Source of the DNA: Oceanobacillus senegalensis
Lineage (GTDB): Bacteria > Bacillota > Bacilli > Bacillales > Amphibacillaceae
Reading direction: 5' to 3'
Length of the DNA: 35,894 nucleotides
NCBI RefSeq assembly: GCF_900176885.1
Contig: NZ_LT839648.1
Coordinates: forward strand, 2,091,830-2,127,723
Shown here piece by piece: positions 1 to 6,979 of the stretch. The translations under genes and the position numbers were made by a program. The notes under the pieces were generated by a model that saw only the letters and a list, made by a program, of their open reading frames with translations, was not told where the DNA came from and searched no databases. How positions within the stretch are numbered: position 1 is the stretch's first letter; each line of letters starts with the position of its first letter.

Positions 1-121
1 GTGGTAATAATTTATTCATATTTAAAAAACTTACGACCAACATGCCCCTCCATCTTCTAGCTAATTCAGGGATGATTGGTGCTTCGGGGCAACTCGTAGC
101 TTATTCGGTGGAAGTAACGCT

Positions 122-155
122 CGTGGCTGAGGTTTTACCACTAAACTACACCCGC
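122..155 (-). pseudogene. 5' half of tRNA-Gly(UCC), broken in the anticodon loop
   Basis: Read on the minus strand from 155, the sequence matches the Bacillus tRNA-Gly(UCC) acceptor 5' strand (GCGGGTG), D arm (TAGTTTAGTGGTAAAAC) and 5' anticodon stem (TCAGC). It diverges right after the first loop base (C32), where CTTCCAA would be expected. No 3' anticodon stem, T arm or acceptor 3' strand follows in the remaining 120 nt. It sits last in the tRNA operon. It could be a recombination or integration scar, a decayed gene, or a gene interrupted by an insertion whose 3' part lies outside the window. Confidence 0.75.
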
Positions 156-230
156 ATAAGTATAATAATATATTAAGTAAATCAACAAATCATTATTTAT
201 ATCAATCTATTATTTTACCATAAATCAGAA

Positions 231-304
231 TGGACCCTGCAGGACTCGAACCTGCGACCGATCGGTTATGAGCCGATAGCTCTAACCAACTGAGCTAAGG
301 GTCC
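231..304 (-). tRNA. tRNA-Ile2 (CAU, probably lysidine-modified)
   Basis: Full cloverleaf, 74 nt without CCA. The acceptor is GGACCCT paired with AGGGTCC, and the anticodon loop CTCATAA gives CAU. The acceptor and D-arm sequence resemble B. subtilis tRNA-Ile2 rather than either Met tRNA, so the anticodon C34 is expected to be converted to lysidine by TilS. TTC follows the discriminator A, so CCA must be added enzymatically. Confidence 0.9.
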
Positions 305-321
305 GTATAAATAAAGTTATA

Positions 322-398
322 TGGTAGCGGCGGAGGGGATCGAACCCCCGACCTCACGGGTATGAACCGTACGCTCTCGCCAGCTGAGCTACACCGCC
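322..398 (-). tRNA. tRNA-Met (CAU), elongator
   Basis: A 77 nt tRNA with encoded CCA (322-324). Acceptor GGCGGTG and the anticodon arm ACGGTTCATACCCGT match the Bacillus elongator tRNA-Met almost exactly. It follows tRNA-Ala in the same transcript. Confidence 0.95.
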
Positions 399-413
399 AT
401 GGATAATATTAGA

Positions 414-486
414 TGGAGCCTAGCGGGATCGAACCGCTGACCTCCTGCGTGCAAAGCAGGCGCTCTCCCAGCTGAGCTAAGGCCCC
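414..486 (-). tRNA. tRNA-Ala (UGC)
   Basis: A 73 nt cloverleaf, GGGGCCT paired with AGGCTCC. The anticodon arm CCTGCTTTGCACGCAGG gives UGC. No CCA is encoded; TCT follows discriminator A. Confidence 0.95.
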
Positions 487-502
487 TTATTGTTTTCATT
501 TC

Positions 503-579
503 TGGTCGGGAAGACAGGATTTGAACCTGCGACCCCATGGTCCCAAACCATGTGCTCTACCAAGCTGAGCTACTTCCCG
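503..579 (-). tRNA. tRNA-Pro (UGG)
   Basis: A 77 nt cloverleaf with encoded CCA. Acceptor CGGGAAG pairs with CTTCCCG, and anticodon arm ACATGGTTTGGGACCATG gives UGG. Confidence 0.95.
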
Positions 580-585
580 TTAATT

Positions 586-660
586 TGGCTGGGCTACTAG
601 GATTCGAACCTAGGATACACGGGATCAAAACCCGATGCCTTACCGCTTGGCTATAGCCCA
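586..660 (-). tRNA. tRNA-Gln (UUG)
   Basis: A 75 nt cloverleaf with encoded CCA. Acceptor TGGGCTA pairs with TAGCCCA, discriminator G. The loop TTTTGAT gives anticodon UUG. Confidence 0.95.
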
Positions 661-667
661 TCGTTCA

Positions 668-744
668 TGGGGCGACCGGTGGGAATCGAACCCACGAGTG
701 TCGGAGCCACAATCCGATGCGTTAACCACTTCGCCACGACCGCC
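668..744 (-). tRNA. tRNA-His (GUG)
   Basis: A 77 nt gene with CCA. It starts with the extra G (G-1) opposite C73 that identifies tRNA-His. The loop ATTGTGG contains anticodon GUG. Confidence 0.95.
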
Positions 745-754
745 ATCATCATTA

Positions 755-828
755 TGGCAGGGGTAGTAGGAATCGAACCCACATCGACGGTTTTGGAGAC
801 CGTAGTTTTACCATTAAACTATACCCCT
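755..828 (-). tRNA. tRNA-Trp (CCA)
   Basis: A 74 nt gene with encoded 3' CCA. Acceptor AGGGGTA pairs with TACCCCT, discriminator G. Anticodon loop CTCCAAA gives CCA. Confidence 0.95.
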
Positions 829-881
829 ATCTAAAAAACTACTATCTACATTTTTATAAAAGAACAACTGTTTATGATAAA

Positions 882-974
882 TGGAGGAGGTAGAGGGATT
901 CGAACCCCCGCGCGGTTTGACCCGCCTCTCGGTTTTCAAGACCGACCCCTTCAGCCAGACTTGGGTATACCTCC
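882..974 (-). tRNA. tRNA-Ser (UGA)
   Basis: A 93 nt class II tRNA with a long variable arm and encoded CCA. Anticodon arm TCGGTCTTGAAAACCGA gives UGA. The acceptor GGAGGTA pairs with TACCTCC, and the next base is T, so the discriminator reads U73. The Bacillus homologue has G73. Short open frames crossing this region on both strands are artefacts of the tRNA genes. Confidence 0.95.
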
Positions 975-983
975 GTAGAACTA

Positions 984-1060
984 TGGCGGTCCGGACGGGA
1001 CTCGAACCCGCGACCTCCTGCGTGACAGGCAGGCATTCTAACCAACTGAACTACCGGACC
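984..1060 (-). tRNA. tRNA-Asp (GUC)
   Basis: A 77 nt cloverleaf with encoded CCA. Acceptor GGTCCGG pairs with CCGGACC, discriminator G. Anticodon arm CCTGCCTGTCACGCAGG gives GUC. Confidence 0.95.
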
Positions 1061-1096
1061 ACTTACCAATTATTTTTATCTGTGTGTTGTATTATT

Positions 1097-1173
<77 letters not shown>

Positions 1174-1181
1174 ATATGTGA

Positions 1182-1254
<73 letters not shown>

Positions 1255-1262
1255 ATTCTGTA

Positions 1263-1338
1263 TGGTGGAGGATACAGGACTTGAACCTGTGACCCCCTGC
1301 TTGTAAGGCAGGTGCTCTCCCAGCTGAGCTAATCCTCC
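1263..1338 (-). tRNA. tRNA-Val (UAC)
   Basis: A 76 nt cloverleaf with encoded CCA. Acceptor GGAGGAT pairs with ATCCTCC. Anticodon arm CCTGCCTTACAAGCAGG gives UAC. Confidence 0.95.
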
Positions 1339-1347
1339 AAGTAGTAG

Positions 1348-1419
1348 TGACCCGTACGGGATTCGAACCCGTGTTACCGCCGTGAAAGGGCGGTGTCTTA
1401 ACCACTTGACCAACGGGCC
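1348..1419 (-). tRNA. tRNA-Glu (UUC)
   Basis: A 72 nt cloverleaf. Acceptor GGCCCGT pairs with ACGGGTC, discriminator A. Anticodon arm CCGCCCTTTCACGGCGG gives UUC. No CCA is encoded (CTA follows). Confidence 0.95.
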
Positions 1420-1426
1420 AATGAAA

Positions 1427-1517
1427 TGGCGGAGAAGGAGGGATTTGAACCCTCGCGCCGCTTACACGACCTACACCCTTAGCAGGGGCGCCTCTTCAGC
1501 CACTTGAGTACTTCTCC
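1427..1517 (-). tRNA. tRNA-Ser (GCU)
   Basis: A 91 nt class II tRNA with a long variable arm and encoded CCA. Acceptor GGAGAAG pairs with CTTCTCC, discriminator G. The anticodon loop within CCCCTGCTAAGGG gives GCU. Confidence 0.95.
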
Positions 1518-1521
1518 TAAT

Positions 1522-1596
1522 TGGCTCCACAGGTAGGATTCGAACCTACGACCGATCGGTTAACAGCCGATTGCTCTACCACTGAGCTACTGTGGA
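1522..1596 (-). tRNA. tRNA-Asn (GUU), first gene of the operon
   Basis: A 75 nt cloverleaf with encoded CCA. Acceptor TCCACAG pairs with CTGTGGA. Anticodon arm ATCGGCTGTTAACCGAT gives GUU. It is the promoter-proximal gene. The Asn-Ser-Glu-Val start of the cluster matches the B. subtilis trnD order as I know it. Confidence 0.95.
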
Positions 1597-1638
1597 ATAA
1601 TGAAATTTAATTAATAATTTTGTCGTCAACAGTTATAA

Positions 1639-1667
1639 AATATACCACACAAAAACAAATCTGTCAA
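1639..1667 (-). promoter_or_regulatory. Sigma-A promoter P2 of the tRNA operon
   Basis: On the minus strand, a perfect -35 TTGACA (1662-1667), a 17 nt spacer and a -10 TATATT (1639-1644). It lies about 45 nt upstream of tRNA-Asn. Confidence 0.85.
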
Positions 1668-1736
1668 AACTTTTATTAAGATTTTTTTTGCTTTATTTTT
1701 TAACTCAGTTGTCGTTGTTTTGTAGCGACAAAATAT

Positions 1737-1765
1737 ATAATATAACGTCATTTAAATATTGTCAA
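1737..1765 (-). promoter_or_regulatory. Sigma-A promoter P1 of the tRNA operon
   Basis: On the minus strand, a perfect -35 TTGACA (1760-1765), a 17 nt spacer and a -10 TATTAT (1737-1742). It is in tandem with P2, 98 bp further upstream, as in strong rrn/trn operons. Between the two promoters an imperfect dyad with arms TTGTCG and CGACAA lies at about 1709-1731. Confidence 0.85.
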
Positions 1766-1788
1766 CAACTTTTCTAAAAAAATATTAA

Positions 1789-2340
1789 GTGAAACTTCAT
1801 TCATTGCTTTTCACTTTCATTCCCCCTATTTTTGAGGTAGGGATATTACTGCCGGCGATAAATAAATTAAAAGAACCGTACTATTCCCCATCCATCCCGG
1901 TTATACCGCTTATCCAGATTGGAGTTGCTTTAGCAGGAGCTACTTCTTATATAATGCCATTAAAAGAGGTAAATGGATTTCTACTAGATTTAGAAGTAAT
2001 TCCTAAAGATGTCCGTCATAGTACAAAATGAATAATTTTGAATTTCCCAGTAGACCCTATCCCTTTCTTGGCTGCTATTGACCTTTTTCCAAAAGCGGTT
2101 CAATTTGCTAATAAATATGAGACCATCATTTTACATGATTTTGCCTGTTCTAAACTCTATTATGAGGAAAAGCCTATCAAGCTCTTATCCAGTGAAGGGG
2201 AAAAATGTAGGGGGGCGAATTCAATTCATTCTCTAAGAATTTTAATATGGCTTGATGTTGAATTAGATATGTGGCAGAAAATTCCCTTGTCATTGAAGCA
2301 TTAAATCGTTTTAAATTTAATCTATATTATGGCATTATTA
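1789..2340 (+). other. Gene-poor, probably decayed coding DNA
   Basis: This stretch has two short open frames in a row on the plus strand (1789-2031, 80 codons; 2038-2304, 88 codons) separated by one stop. Neither has a convincing ribosome binding site, and I recognise neither product. Composition resembles coding DNA with interruptions, so a pseudogene is possible. No RNA gene or promoter stands out. Confidence 0.4.
1822..1866. repeat. Dispersed repeat, degenerate copy 1
   Basis: Contains CTATTTTTGAGGTAGGGATA followed by TTACTGCCGGCGATAAAT. It aligns with copy 2 at 2581-2631 over its length, with a few substitutions and loss of the CCTTAACC block. Confidence 0.5.
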
Positions 2341-2580
2341 CTATCTAAAAGTAGCCATTCAGATCTTAGAGATGTAAAAAAGATTTGGTATCATTGCCCA
2401 AAGAAACATGGATACCTTTGGAGCCTTTACCTCCCATCCTATAGCATGAAATTCGTTTAACTTTTGTTCAATGGGAAGAAAATTTTTACAAAAAGATGTA
2501 GATAGACGTAAGAATAGCAAGGTATTTTCTAAGGAAGATAATAAAATTGTGTTAAGCCACTTAGAGAGACTACGGAATGT

Positions 2581-2631
2581 TTCCTCCATTTTTGAGGTGG
2601 GGGTATTACCTCTCCTTAACCTGCAATAAAT
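2581..2631. repeat. Dispersed repeat, copy 2
   Basis: Core parts are CCATTTTTGAGGTGGGGGTA, TTACCTCTCC and TTAACCTGCAATAAA. Arms AGGTGGGG and CTCC-TTA-ACCT can form an imperfect hairpin. The plus-strand open frame from about 2458 runs into it and ends at its TAA; that frame may be the tail of a degraded mobile-element gene. Confidence 0.55.
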
Positions 2632-2645
2632 TTTATAATAAAACC

Positions 2646-2695
2646 AAAAAGCTAGAGTAACCGGAACACATCTGAGTCCGTTTACTCTAGCTTTT
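2646..2695 (-). terminator. Intrinsic terminator downstream of the LysM/3D gene
   Basis: A 14 bp perfect stem AAAAGCTAGAGTAA / TTACTCTAGCTTTT is extended by CCGG-type inner pairs. On the minus strand it is followed by TTTTTGGTTTTATT. It lies about 100 nt beyond the stop codon of the 3D-domain gene and may also act on the plus strand. Confidence 0.75.
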
Positions 2696-2796
2696 ACTAA
2701 ATCATGATATTTGAGGGCCAATTTCTAAATCCTAAACAATCCAATTTTTAGTTACATTTATAAAGTAGAGTGTGATACTCCATACTGTATTTCCGT

Positions 2797-3627
2797 TTAT
2801 TCGATAACGGTAACCTCTACAGTTCTTCTTCCCCAATTATATGCTTCATCCTTTGTTGGAACATGAACATCAATTTTATTCCCATTAATGGCTCCACCGG
2901 TATCAGCTGCAATAGCCTCACCATAGCCTTCTACATAAACTTTTGAACCAAGCGGTATAACATTTGGGTCAACTGCAATTACCTTTGCATTTGGATTTTC
3001 TTTTAAATTCACACCTGTAGCTGTGATGCCTGAACAACCAGCACAATAGGCTGTATATGCAGTTGCTTCTACCGTGAGGGTCTTTCCGTTAACTTTTTCT
3101 TGTGCATTTGATTCTGTTGTTGATGTCTGTTGTTTAGAGTGGCTTTTCGATTCTACTACCTCTGTGCTTGATTTTACTTTTAATGATGGTTTCTTTTCTT
3201 TTATTTCAACATTAGAACTCGCTATTAATTGCTCTACTTGCTTTGCTTCCTTTCCACTTACTTCTTCTCCTTCTACCAACAGTTTCTCCCCAGTTACAAT
3301 TAAGTCAGAAGTAAGATCATTCCAAACCATTAAGCTTGTAACTGTAACATCTTCGCCGTAGGATTGACTAATCTCCTTCAGTGTATCTCCTTTTTTCACT
3401 ATATGAAATTCTCTCTCATCTTCAGTGATTTTCAAAACCTGCTTTGGAAAAATCAAAGAGGAATCTAATTTATTATCATTCATTAATGCTTCTACTGTTG
3501 TATCATATTTAATTGCTATATCCCAAAGAGTATCTCCATTTTGTACTTCGTGTTCAGCTGCCGATACAGTTGTTGCAGTGATGCCAATAATTATGAAACC
3601 TACAAGTAAAGCTACTAACCTTTTCAT
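2797..3627 (-). CDS. Secreted LysM/3D-domain cell-wall protein (YocH-like)
   Basis: A 276-residue exported protein. A Sec signal peptide with hydrophobic core (LVALLVGFIIIGI) ends near VSAAE at about residue 24. Two LysM peptidoglycan-binding repeats follow (about 26-68, with NGDTLWDIA; and about 74-117, with KGDTLKEIS). A Ser/Thr/Lys-rich linker (about 120-182) leads to a C-terminal 3D domain (about 183-276) with three Asp in DPN, ADTGGAI and KIDVHV. The 3D fold is the double-psi barrel of MltA/RpfB-like muralytic enzymes. The architecture matches B. subtilis YocH, a WalR-controlled autolysin, so a cell-wall lytic role is likely. Start is backed by GAGGAGG at 3639-3645, and a terminator follows at 2646-2695. 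Confidence 0.85.
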   Translation of the reverse strand: MKRLVALLVGFIIIGITATTVSAAEHEVQNGDTLWDIAIKYDTTVEALMNDNKLDSSLIFPKQVLKITEDEREFHIVKKGDTLKEISQSYGEDVTVTSLMVWNDLTSDLIVTGEKLLVEGEEVSGKEAKQVEQLIASSNVEIKEKKPSLKVKSSTEVVESKSHSKQQTSTTESNAQEKVNGKTLTVEATAYTAYCAGCSGITATGVNLKENPNAKVIAVDPNVIPLGSKVYVEGYGEAIAADTGGAINGNKIDVHVPTKDEAYNWGRRTVEVTVIE

Positions 3628-3940
3628 TATGTAGTCCTCCTCTTAATTACTAACAAACTCATCGTAACATGGTAGTCCCCTATTTGTGGTTACAGCTTGT
3701 TTAAAAGAGAGTAACAGGAATTACAAATTCATGGACAATATTACAAATGAAATAAAAGTAGATTAATAAGTTCTATTTCTATTATCCCTGCATATAATAT
3801 ATAAGGGGGAATATGTCCTTTTAAATCTATAGATATTTTGCTTTGAGATTGTCAGGAAGGCCTTGGTTATTATTGGAATTAACCAGTTTTGAAAAAGAAA
3901 TATCTAAGTAATTTACATAAGAACATTAGCTGATTTAACG
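3628..3940. other. Upstream region of the LysM/3D gene
   Basis: About 310 nt without a gene. On the minus strand it has the RBS and at least two TGTAAT half-sites and one TGTTAC (TGTWAH type, as in WalR boxes). They are not at the canonical 5 nt spacing, so control by WalR is only a guess. AT-rich -10-like elements occur near 3790-3805, but no clear -35 is visible. Confidence 0.35.
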
Positions 3941-3975
3941 AAAAAATGACTAGCAATTATACCAATTGCTAGCCA
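3941..3975 (-). terminator. Intrinsic terminator of the TPR-GTPase gene
   Basis: On the minus strand, TGGCTAGCAATT and AATTGCTAGTCA form a stem with a short loop, followed by TTTTTT (3941-3946). It starts about 20 nt after the stop codon. Confidence 0.85.
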
Positions 3976-3993
3976 TTTTGCCCTGTACATATA

Positions 3994-6720
3994 TCAATGA
4001 AATTCATAAATTTGTTCATCAGCTTTATACATTTTCTTCAATTGTTTTAATTTTACTTCAAATAGAGTAAGTGGGTCTTGATATACTTCAGGGTTCTCCC
4101 TCATGTTACTTAGTGTTTCTTTCAGTTCATCTCTTTGTACGTTTGTTTCTTCAATTGTTTCCTTTAATGCTGCTAATGGATGGACAAAAAACATGTGAAT
4201 ATCCCTTTCTAGCGTTTTCTCAAACAACTCAAATTGTTGCATAAACTCTTCTGTAATGGATTCAGCAGTTTTACTGTAATCTTTTCCTTCAATAAATTGT
4301 TTGTATTTATCTAGAATCTTTCCATTATGCTGAGTAAAAGCACTAAAGAGTTTCCCTGCACTCTTATAGAACAATGCCGGAAAAGTAGTACTAGTTAAAA
4401 TATTGACCTTTTTCATTTCAATATTTCCACTTGTCATACGATCCATATCTCGAGCCCAATCCCCTAATACCTTAAAGTCACAATCAAGATTCAATTTTTC
4501 TTCCTTGTAAAGTTGATTAAATCCATCACACAATTCATTTAAAAAATCCTGACTATCGTTAAATATAGCCTCACATTCAGTAACCCATCCTTGAACAGAT
4601 TTCCTAAAGTTCGGTAGGATATTCCTATCAATATAGTTCATAACCCTATGATTCATTTCATCATTTAATTTCTCATGTATATTCTCCTGAAATTCCTTTT
4701 CATCCAAGAGATCAGCACAGTCCCTTATCAACTCTGGAATCTTGATAATCAGCTCTTCTTTTAGACCTTCTTTGATATTATTATAGGTTTGTTTTATAGT
4801 TTGAATGTTTTCTACTTGTCTGTCAGCCACTTGATTCAGTGCCCCTTCGAGCTTGGTTGCCATTTCACCATTCCAAGTAATATCATCTGTTAATGAACTT
4901 TCTAATTCCAAGCGTTTTTCCATGAGAAGTTTGATTGACCTATCAATAAAATGCAAAATTCTTTGCGTTCGTTGTTCCTCTAGTTTACAGTTATCGCGCA
5001 TGGTCCGTACAAAGGAAAATATGGCTTGAAGCTCTCTTTCTTCATTCCTTTTATCAGTAAAGGTTAGTACCATTGCCTCAGGGAACAAGTCGTTAATTTG
5101 TGAAGTAATCCTTTCTACTATTCCCCCTCTATCTTCAGACTTACCGGATTTTTTCAAAAGAAAATGAATCGATGAATCTGGTGCTTGGTCTTTCATTTGA
5201 ACAGCCATTTCTAAATCTTTTTCAACCAATGGTGAATCCATATTTAGTACAAATAAAATACTATCGGCAAAATTTAGATACTGATAAACTTCCTTTCTAA
5301 TTTTTCTCTGATCAGCAAGTCCCGGTGTTTCAATCCAAGATATTTTATTTTCCCTAAAAAATGAAATGGGTGTCTCATAATCAATAATGGTCTGCGGTTG
5401 ATACATAACCTCTCTAACTGTTTCCTTTGCTATATTGTTAACATGATCATCTGTAATCATCCGTACCGTAGATTCATTAGCATCCTTAAAGTGAAGGGCT
5501 GCTGATGTGTCATCCTTCACTAATTCTTCTCCTATTAATCGATTAATAACATCTATTTTTTCGGTTCCAGCTGGACCAACCGCAACGATATGATAATGAT
5601 TTATACCCAACAGTTCATGGACCATCCAATCCAACCGTTCACCTAAAGAAATGCCCTTTTCCTGTGCCCATTTTGCAATATCCTTAAACAAACCAATTGC
5701 TTCTTCCATCCCATCGACATGCTTTTTAGAGTGAGCTACAATCCTTTTAGCTTCACTTAGAATATCATCCGAGATACCTGACGGGAATGTATCATTCCAT
5801 GCAAGGACAGAGGCTGCAGAGACTAAGGAATCCTTAACAGTAGAAATTCGAATCCAATTTGTTAAATGTTTTGGCATTAAACCTGTCAATTCCCATATAA
5901 GTTTTTGACCATCAAGTAGTTCCAAAAATGTCTCCTTATATAGTTCAGAAAGTTCTTCCCAAATATAGGTATTGTTTTGTTCGAGATCTATTAACAAATA
6001 ATTGATTTCTTCTAACCATGTAAAATATAAATCTGTTTGTTTGTAGCTTTCCCATAAGGTGACAGTTAGCCTCTCAAATGTTTCTAGATTAATAGAATGT
6101 AAAGTAACGAGAACCTTGTTAAAATACGAAGGTTCCAATGTGGATGTAAGTCCATTATCGGCATAGGATTCCAGTATTTCAAACCAAGTTATATCCTTTG
6201 TTCGAATTGCCTCACCTACTGCTAAATGGATTGCATTTGCCCAGTCCTGTTGATCCTCATAAAAGGTTCTCGCTATTTCCGTTACTTGAGGATAGTTTGG
6301 TTCTAATTGAACAATCTCCTTAATAGATTCCAGTGCCATCTCCAAATTACCACGTTGTATGTAAAGTGAAAATAACTGTAGAAGTATTTCCATTCTTAGT
6401 ATCGTAGAATCTGTTTCTATTCCTGTATAATAATCCTCTGCAATAGCAAGCAAATCTAACTTAAGATGAGCATCCGCTATGTTTTTCTCTGCCCATGGTT
6501 TTAACTCATTGGTTACTTGTTCCCATTTAAAAATAGCTGCTTCAAAGTCATTATGGTGAAAATATATCTCCCCTTGAGCAAAACGAATATTAGATGAGTC
6601 GTTAACTTCCTTCTTCCGTTCATCCATAAACTGTTCACCTAATACTTTCAATGGCTTCATTTCATCTTCTATTAATGTCCTATAAAAAGATTTATTGATT
6701 AGGTCTTTCTCTGATGACAT
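3994..6720 (-). CDS. TPR and dynamin-like GTPase protein with degenerate P-loop
   Basis: A large cytoplasmic protein, 908 residues from the start preferred here. The N-terminal third has TPR-like helix pairs (about 45-165). The middle carries a GTPase-like domain: a P-loop position reading GPAGTEKI (about 382-389) that lacks the GK[S/T] ending, a G3-like ETPG (about 464-467), a hydrophobic strand FVLNMD, and no clear TKxD. The C-terminal third is long, charged and helical (about 590-900), like the stalk of bacterial dynamin-like proteins. The codon at 6718-6720 has a GGGGGA RBS 5 nt upstream and TTGCAT/TAGTAT promoter-like boxes before it. A GTG at 6828 would add 36 residues with a weak RBS. 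Function is unknown; membrane remodelling or scaffold roles are inference. The SNF2 helicase gene lies upstream on the same strand. Confidence 0.7.
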   Translation of the reverse strand: MSSEKDLINKSFYRTLIEDEMKPLKVLGEQFMDERKKEVNDSSNIRFAQGEIYFHHNDFEAAIFKWEQVTNELKPWAEKNIADAHLKLDLLAIAEDYYTGIETDSTILRMEILLQLFSLYIQRGNLEMALESIKEIVQLEPNYPQVTEIARTFYEDQQDWANAIHLAVGEAIRTKDITWFEILESYADNGLTSTLEPSYFNKVLVTLHSINLETFERLTVTLWESYKQTDLYFTWLEEINYLLIDLEQNNTYIWEELSELYKETFLELLDGQKLIWELTGLMPKHLTNWIRISTVKDSLVSAASVLAWNDTFPSGISDDILSEAKRIVAHSKKHVDGMEEAIGLFKDIAKWAQEKGISLGERLDWMVHELLGINHYHIVAVGPAGTEKIDVINRLIGEELVKDDTSAALHFKDANESTVRMITDDHVNNIAKETVREVMYQPQTIIDYETPISFFRENKISWIETPGLADQRKIRKEVYQYLNFADSILFVLNMDSPLVEKDLEMAVQMKDQAPDSSIHFLLKKSGKSEDRGGIVERITSQINDLFPEAMVLTFTDKRNEERELQAIFSFVRTMRDNCKLEEQRTQRILHFIDRSIKLLMEKRLELESSLTDDITWNGEMATKLEGALNQVADRQVENIQTIKQTYNNIKEGLKEELIIKIPELIRDCADLLDEKEFQENIHEKLNDEMNHRVMNYIDRNILPNFRKSVQGWVTECEAIFNDSQDFLNELCDGFNQLYKEEKLNLDCDFKVLGDWARDMDRMTSGNIEMKKVNILTSTTFPALFYKSAGKLFSAFTQHNGKILDKYKQFIEGKDYSKTAESITEEFMQQFELFEKTLERDIHMFFVHPLAALKETIEETNVQRDELKETLSNMRENPEVYQDPLTLFEVKLKQLKKMYKADEQIYEFH

Positions 6721-6979
6721 CTTCATCCCCCATTCCCTATATGATTTAAATCCATTTTTGTCGACATTCCATACTATATCATTCGTAGGTATATGCAAAC
6801 TTATGATGGTATTATTAGAAAAACTCACATTCTCTCGCTCTCTAGTGAAGCAACTCCATGGATTACTACCTAAAGACCTTTTTTTATATTTGGCACGTTA
6901 AAATTTTATGCTGCCTGATGTGTAATAATACACAATCAAATAATCATTTTTTATGACAAACTAGGCATTCTTTGTAATA

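Noticed and set aside
1-121. Possible group I intron in tRNA-Gly.
   Set aside because: The break follows C32, not a U as needed at a group I 5' splice site, and no intron core elements are visible in the short remainder.
2359-2721. Minus-strand frame of 120 codons.
   Set aside because: It runs through the terminator hairpin of the LysM/3D gene and a dispersed repeat, has no RBS and no recognisable product.
3628-3800. WalR box before the YocH-like gene.
   Set aside because: TGTWAH half-sites occur but none pair at the 5 nt spacing of the consensus, so not listed as a site.
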